The position numbers were made by a program, and so were the translations under genes. Below the pieces are notes generated by a model, which was not told the DNA's origin, searched no databases, and was given only the letters and a program-made list of their open reading frames with translations. Below, in pieces: positions 54,401 through 61,900 of a stretch of DNA of 64,000 bases. Numbering within the stretch: position 1 is the first letter of the stretch; each line of letters opens with the position of its first letter. The stretch is from Diphasiastrum complanatum. Taxonomy: Eukaryota; Streptophyta; Lycopodiopsida; Lycopodiales; Lycopodiaceae. The DNA lies in contig CM055101.1 in the NCBI GenBank assembly GCA_029204225.1, positions 37,861,374 through 37,925,373 on the forward strand, in the 5' to 3' direction.

Positions 54401-55888
54401 TACACATACCTGGGGATCCTTTTCTCAAGTCCAACTTTTAGCATGAGACAAGCCACTACCACTCGACTAGGGAAGGGACATGCCTCTCTTGTTCAGCTAG
54501 AGCTTGTTTTCGGAAGTCCATCCAGGATGCTCGTAGTAAGTGTCGCCTCTTTGATACCATTGTCACTCCCACGGCTCTATATGCGGCATAGGCATGGTGT
54601 ACAGGTCTCCCCTCTTCACACTGGGCCAGGCTTTCACGATTACAGACCACCATGCTAGCTCGGTTGATTCGAGCAAAGCCTTCTGTTCCACACGAGATTC
54701 TCTTGGCCAAGTTTGCAGGTCCACCTATACAGATCGAGGCAGCTCTTCAACTCATTACCTATATACAGAGGATACAGGTGTTACCAGAGATAGACAGATG
54801 ATACATACAGATTGCACTATCCTTCTCACAACGTCTCCATGATCAGGGCTACCAGTTATCATGGTTCTCTCAGGCATCTCACCTCCTACTTGAGTCATTT
54901 GGTATCTCCATCATAGAGCTTCCTTCAGGCACCCATCAGTATATCAGACGATTCCTCTATCGTGCATATCTAGAGCAAACTTGGTGTAACTAGTTAGGGG
55001 TTAAGCCAGCTTTCTACCAGACCCATTTTTTGGAGCTGGATGCATCAGGGACCCCGGTCATGCCATGCTACTTGGATTCGGGACTATCACATTGCCTCAG
55101 ATTCACAATAGGACAGCTCAGGGTGACTTCTCATCAACTAGCTATTGAGACTGGGAGGTTCCATGGTATTCCTAGAGAGGAGCGGATTTGCCATTTATGC
55201 TCTCTAGGCGAGGTGGAGTCTGAAGAGCACTTTATCTTTAGATGCCCTGTATACTATGAGATCAGAGGGCGATATCATTGCTTGTTTCAAGACATGCCTA
55301 CCACTCCACGCTCTCTCATGGCCTATGGGGACCCACGGTGTGTCGCTGTGATGGTACACGAGATGTTCATACTACGGAGAGATTTATACGGGACACTCCA
55401 GCATTTTACCTCACAGCCATTGATTACTTCATTCTTTACTAGGTGGAGATCGCGTGATTTGCCTGAGGAGGAGGATTATGGCGATGACGAGGATGACAGC
55501 CGCTCACATGCTCATAGAGATCAAAGATAGTGTACTTCCCACCATCACGTTACTACCAGGATCACCAGACATCCTACGCAGAGACGTACTACTACACATG
55601 CTCACGCTCACAGACGACGCCGACAGGCTCCAGGGCCTTCTCATGCTGTGGCTCACATTACATCTTTTTACAGCATCAGCACAGTCTTGACATCTTGACA
55701 TGGATACATATGATTATTATGCGCACACACACTCTCGCAGATGTATCTATTTTAGTTTGTACTAGATGTTTTCTTTATTATAGTTTTGGAAACGTTTTAT
55801 ACGCTCCCATGGTTACCACATATTTGACATGTACTTCATTAGTCTTATATGCCTTTTGGCATGGAAAAGACATTAATGAAGCTTTCTT

Positions 55889-55951
<63 letters not shown>

Positions 55952-58900
55952 TGCACAGCCAGTTATTTCTGATACATAGACTCAGATTACAGCTTTCTTC
56001 TCCAGAAGGAGAACACGGGCGGATTCAGACATAGATGACGATACTCCTATTCTGTGACCCCACAGATCGGATACTCAGACTTCCAAAGGGAGAGCATCCA
56101 TTATGATATGTCGTTCCAATCAGCACCAAAGTATGAGACGTAGTCATCGTCCGCGGATCACTACTGCACCAGATCATCCGGCTTCATCGAGCACATATAT
56201 TTCATCCTTTTTCAGTCGTCTTAGCTGAGAGAGCAGCACTTTTCTCAGCAGGGACACCTACACACATTGTACCACCAAACATATATAGTATATGTTTGTT
56301 TTATTGGAGACATTTATATGCTCCTTAGTGTTTATCATACTTGGATAATTAGTTAAATGTCTTTATGTATGCTAATAATAAGTGATGGTCATTGATATAT
56401 GTTTTGTACGTATGGAACTTAAGATTTTTCTGGCGTTTTTGTTCTGCGAATGAAAATGGTTTCCAAAACATAAATCTGAGATCAGATTTTCGCAAAATGA
56501 CTTCTCATTGCCCTATTGGAGGTGTTTGAAATGCAAGCAACTGCATATTAGATCAAAACAATTGCCATGTCTACTGTAGATGGATTAAATCTGGAACAGT
56601 GTTGGTCTGATGCTGGTATTCAATTTTCAGGAACCAGCCTGGTATGAGTATCGGAATATTCACTGGTCGTTGATACCAGCCAGATCTCAATATTAAAATA
56701 TTCTTCTATGTTTGATGATAGTTGGTTCTCAATACCTGGTCAAAACCCCAATAACAAAAATTAGCAATAATTAACATGATATCAGCCCCAGTATTAAAAC
56801 ATTCCTTGATCTCGTGATATCACATGGTTGGTTCTTCGCTAGTAGCTACCTGAGTTGATACTATTGGTGGTTCCACATGCCAGAACAACGTTGGTCTAGA
56901 AGGTATGAAAGCTGTCTAATAGGGATTAAAACTGTATATTCTTATATTTAAGTGATATTTAAGGTAGCCCCAGCCCAATGTCATCCCCTATTTTCCACTG
57001 ATTTAAAAAAAAATTACAAATTCAAAAGAAAAAGAGCATTTCGAAATTTTCATAAGGTCATGTTTCAAAACAAAACGTGTTGAGAATGCCGTTCTGAAAC
57101 TGTTTTGAAACGGGCTTCTATGATTTGTAAGCAAATCTGTAAGATATCTGTCAAAAAAATGAAGCACATTTCTGAATGAGAACCGTCAGCCTGTAAGAGA
57201 TTGCAAAGTGATCTTTGTTGTTAGGGACCCTACTTTTGGATGTTAACAAATGAAAGTTGAAGTCGTTATGCAAGTTGGACACTGAGATTGAAGTATCTTC
57301 AGCAAGTTTGTGATGGAAGATGAGAAACAAGCTCATATGAAACCAACTGGCACCTATTGAAACTTATAAACTACTTTCCAGAATTCCAAACCTGTTGTAG
57401 GTGATGATCTGAAGCATAGGAGAACTGGCGCCCACTTTCTCTATTCCTGGGAAATGCTCGACTGCCATGTTATGATCAAAACCGGCCTACAAATAAGGAG
57501 GTATTGTAAGAGAGAAGAGAGATACTACTCTATTGATACGGAAGCACAGAAACATCTTGTGCAGAATGATGTTGGTGGTTATTTTCAAGTAGACTTTCTA
57601 GCTCTAACTAGCTTACTCCGATCTCTATTTTGATGCTAGACTATGCTTCTGGACATTCAAGTATTTGGAATGAAGGCACAATGCTTGCCAAACCCTAGCA
57701 CCTTTTGTGAGGAAACCAGATTAGGGTTTCTAACCAGAATCTCTTTCAGTAGGGGTTCATTGTTGTGATTTTCCTGAAGTTTGTTGTATGGGTTTGCATT
57801 GTATGCATTTCATAATAAGTTGTGGGTCCTCGTGGCCCTATGTAACTCATTAACTGCAATGTAGGTTGAAACTTTTGTCAAAGGTTTCTGTATTTGGAAC
57901 AAAATAACAAGGTATTTTTCAGAATGACATGCTTGCTGTATGGAATTGCTATGTTCCACCAGGTTTAACATGAAAATCAATCAACTGTTAAGGATACTGG
58001 GAAGTTGCTGTTTGCTTTAAATTTGGTTGAAACCCTTAATGCATCAACATGGAAGGTTATGCTTTGTTTAAGTAGCCTTTTGGTTTCTTCTTGTGATTTT
58101 ATCATTAACTATTTCTCACTAAAGCTTCAAACTAATACATTATATCTTGTGGAGTGTTTGAACTACAGGGATACATTTTCGCAACCTTCATGCACACTGA
58201 TGCAACCAAGCATGCAATGCATTTCTAATGATTTTTTTCCAGTTCCAAAATTTGGTGAGTAGATTTATGTAATATATGCTATCCCTGTCACAAACTATGG
58301 ATGTTCACTGATTGGGATAGATGGGGGTTTTGTGGGTTAGGATTTATGGTTTATGGTTTATGGCTTGAGATTTACCTTATGATGATTGTTGACATGAGGT
58401 GTGGCAAGCTAACTTTCTGCTCATCTTTCCTGACTTCACAGCCACTGATAAATTCTGGCCAAGAATTTATCCACTTGATGCATATTTGGTACCCCAATCT
58501 GAAACTCCTCCAATGCTCTCTATGTATTCTCATAATATGATGCCTGCACCTGCCCCACCAACAATTGCTTCACAGACGGTCATCCAGTGCCAACCCATAA
58601 AGGTAGTGCAGTGTTATGTAAATAGTATCTTATGTGCTTCTATGATATGAAAATGGGTCCCCAAGCATTTGTAGTTATTCACGCTTGCTATGTTGTCTCT
58701 TTCACAGGTCAATCTTCAGGAAAAGTCATGCATACAAATTGCTTCTTTCTTGGCTGATGGCATTGTTGTGGAGCATGGGGTTGTCTTACCAGACACTTCA
58801 CTGAATTCCATGATGTGTAGCGTGAAGGAGTTTGATTTGACTATTCCCATGAATCCATCAAATTTAGGCAGCCGTCGATATGAGAATTATGAGTCTGCAT

Positions 58901-61900
58901 TTACAGGCGCCAGACTCCATGTAGAGGATTTTGTGTTTGCTGAAAGTCCTACTTTAACATACAGGTTGTTAAAACTGGAAAACGACCCTGTTTGCTTTCC
59001 TTTATGGAGAGGCCAGCCTGTAGATGCAAGCCAGAAGAGATGGGTGATGCGAGCAAGGTACTTGAGCGTTGCTCTTGAGACTCAAAGCTGTGATGACTCA
59101 GCCAATACTGTGGAAGATTCTGACTGGGCAGCTGGATTATGGCGCTGTTTAGAGATGCAGGAACCTTGTTTGGAGGCTGCCATGGTGTCGGCTGATGGCC
59201 GACCCTTAATTACCGTCCCTCCTCCTGGCGGTGTAGTTAGATTGGGCATCATTTGCAAGCGGTATTGCTTCAATGCCTCTGTTGAGCAGCTGCTGTTTGT
59301 TTTGAAAATGTACTCCTATATGGTTGAGGTTAGTGCAGCTCTACTAAGAGTAACAAAAAGCCCTGACATAGTTGCTTCATTGCAACTAGACCAAGGGTCT
59401 GTTCCTGAAGAGCCATTAAAAAAAGTAATTTCTTTAAGCATGCTGATTGAATCTGCACCTGGAGACAGCACGATAACATTACATTTTGACGTTCTGGAAG
59501 TGAAGCTTTTGGAGTCTCTCCCTAATCAACCAACACTAGAGGGTCCCCCTTTAGTTCGAGTTTGGAGTGCTGGAATATGCTTTGAAGTATCTTATAGGCC
59601 TCTTGGTGGTGCTGCTGCAGTATCGTCGACCCTAAATTGGCAGGATATTCGAGTTGAATGTGTTGATGCAGAGCTTGAATCTTCAACTGGCCATGCTTCC
59701 ACTCTAAGCGGCTTAGATATGCACAGAGATGAGGTCCTTGGTGAGATGCCAGAAAGTAATATTATAAAGGAAAGCCCACAAACCCCCATGCCAAAATTTC
59801 CAACTTTTGGCAGTCCTCTTGCAGGTTCTGTGTTGAAACATTCAAACTCAAAAATGCGTCCAGTCTTTTGGATTACCGATGGTAATTGCTCCAAGCAGTT
59901 AGAAAATAAATTGCTAAAAGAAAGTGGCAGTGGAGGTAAATTACCTTTTCTGGACATTAAGGTTGTACATGTTATACCTTACGAAAAGGAAGATGCCGAG
60001 CACCATAGTTTGAGAGTGATGGCTAAGATTGCTGGAGTTAGGCTAGGAGGAGGAATGATCTACAATGAAGCGCTTCTTCACCGTTTTGGAGTATTAGCAT
60101 CAGATGGTGGTGCTGGGAAAGAGGTGAAAAGAGTTTTGAAGGAGCTATCAAGTGGTCCATTGGGGGAGTTTTTGAAGCCCACCCCTAGAGTTGCTGAGCT
60201 AAATGTTCCAGGTTTGTCCCTCAAGCTGCATTTAGCTTCCAAAGCTTGTCTGCACGCATAGTGAACTGTATTTGAGAGGAAGTGTTGAACATATGCTATT
60301 TCTCTATTTTTGTTCACCTTTTGCTGGTCTTCTTCATGCTCCACCAGGTGCACTACATTACACATAGAAAACTGGCATATGCAATGACCTCATTGCAATA
60401 TTCGTATGGAAGGCAGAAAAAATTCCCAGTTTCCGTACTGAATGCATTTTTTTTTAAACACTTCAGACAATTGATTTTTTAAAATTCGTTCTATACGTAC
60501 AGAAAGCATTCTGTCAGTAAATATGGAACATAAAACGTACTTACGAGAAAACCCATCTATGATCACAATTAACAGTGTGCTTCTGCAAACAGGGAACTCC
60601 ACCGAAATGAATGATGACTCATGGACTCTCACCAAGCCAGAAGATATTGAATTAGATTTCCAACTCCTAGACTGGCTATTTGCTCTAGAAGGTGCAGAAG
60701 GGTTGACAAGAATGTCAGAGATAACCTTCTCCAAGGCTTCTAGTGCCTTGGAAGAAAGCTGCTGGCACTTATCCTTTCATCGTCTTCGTGTAACAGCATT
60801 CGATACAGGGAGGACCCATAATCTTGAAAGCTCTCCATTGCCAAAGATCAATGTAATGTGGTTCCTTATCATCTTGTACCATATTTTGATGGTTAAGGGT
60901 TTAAGATTTAAGATCTGGGATAAACATCAAAATTGGTATTTTGCTTCATTTGATGATCTAAAGACCCATCCTTCTGAATCTAACAAATGATCTGTTCTTG
61001 GCTACATATTCAGCTGGAGATTTCAGGTGTTTGTGTAATGAAGCCTCAAGTAGCATTGTTTGGTGCAAAATCAAGCTTGGATCAGTCCCTCAACAATGGA
61101 TTTGAGAATGCTATTCTTCAATCAGCAGCTACTTTAGGTCCTGCACCTTACGCTCATGACGAGTTCATTGAAGCTGGAATCGACAAAACAAATGCAATTT
61201 CAGGCATTTGTGATAGAAATGGTCTTGACCTAGAGCTCAGATTGCTACTTCAAGAGGATGGAGCCAGAGTAGGGCTAGGAGAATGGAAGGTGGAGAGTTT
61301 ACGAGCTGCTGTCACACAACCTGTATGAATACTTTCAAACATCCTATTCCCACTCTTATTAATTTTTGCAGTCTCATTTTTTGAAAGCTTGCACAACCAA
61401 TTGCAGCTGCCTGGAAAAGTTTTAGGGTTTTTTTTTATTTTAGGAAAAGATTCTAATATTCATCTTATTGAACTGGCAGGTAGAGATGGAGGCAACAAAA
61501 GACGAAGTAGAGAACCTCGTTATGCTCATTAAGTTAGAAATTGAAGCAGCGAGTCGAATTGCTGCAGGTATACTCATGCTCCTGGAGCTTCATGGTTCTC
61601 TTGGACAGGCAGCCATTGAGCATCTCAGTAATCTTGGTGAGTATCGAAATCAGATACAAATTCTGTTCCACACACAACGAAACTCGTTCCTTATGTACAT
61701 CCTATGAGCAGTCTCATAAAAAAAAACATACTGAAGCTGAAAAAAAAAGAAGACAACAACATACTGCATGGAGCATGGGAAAATTCCACAAATTCTCACC
61801 TTCCATATGTTATGCATACAAAACCTGCTCATTTCATATGCTATGGAACCATGCATCAAACACAATTAACATGATAATCTTATGAAATGATTCTACAAGC

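Noticed and set aside
60212-60261. Host gene ending at the TAG after [15 protein letters not shown]
   Set aside because: The donor GTTTGT at 60212 and the family-like downstream exons to 62283 show that translation continues by splicing.
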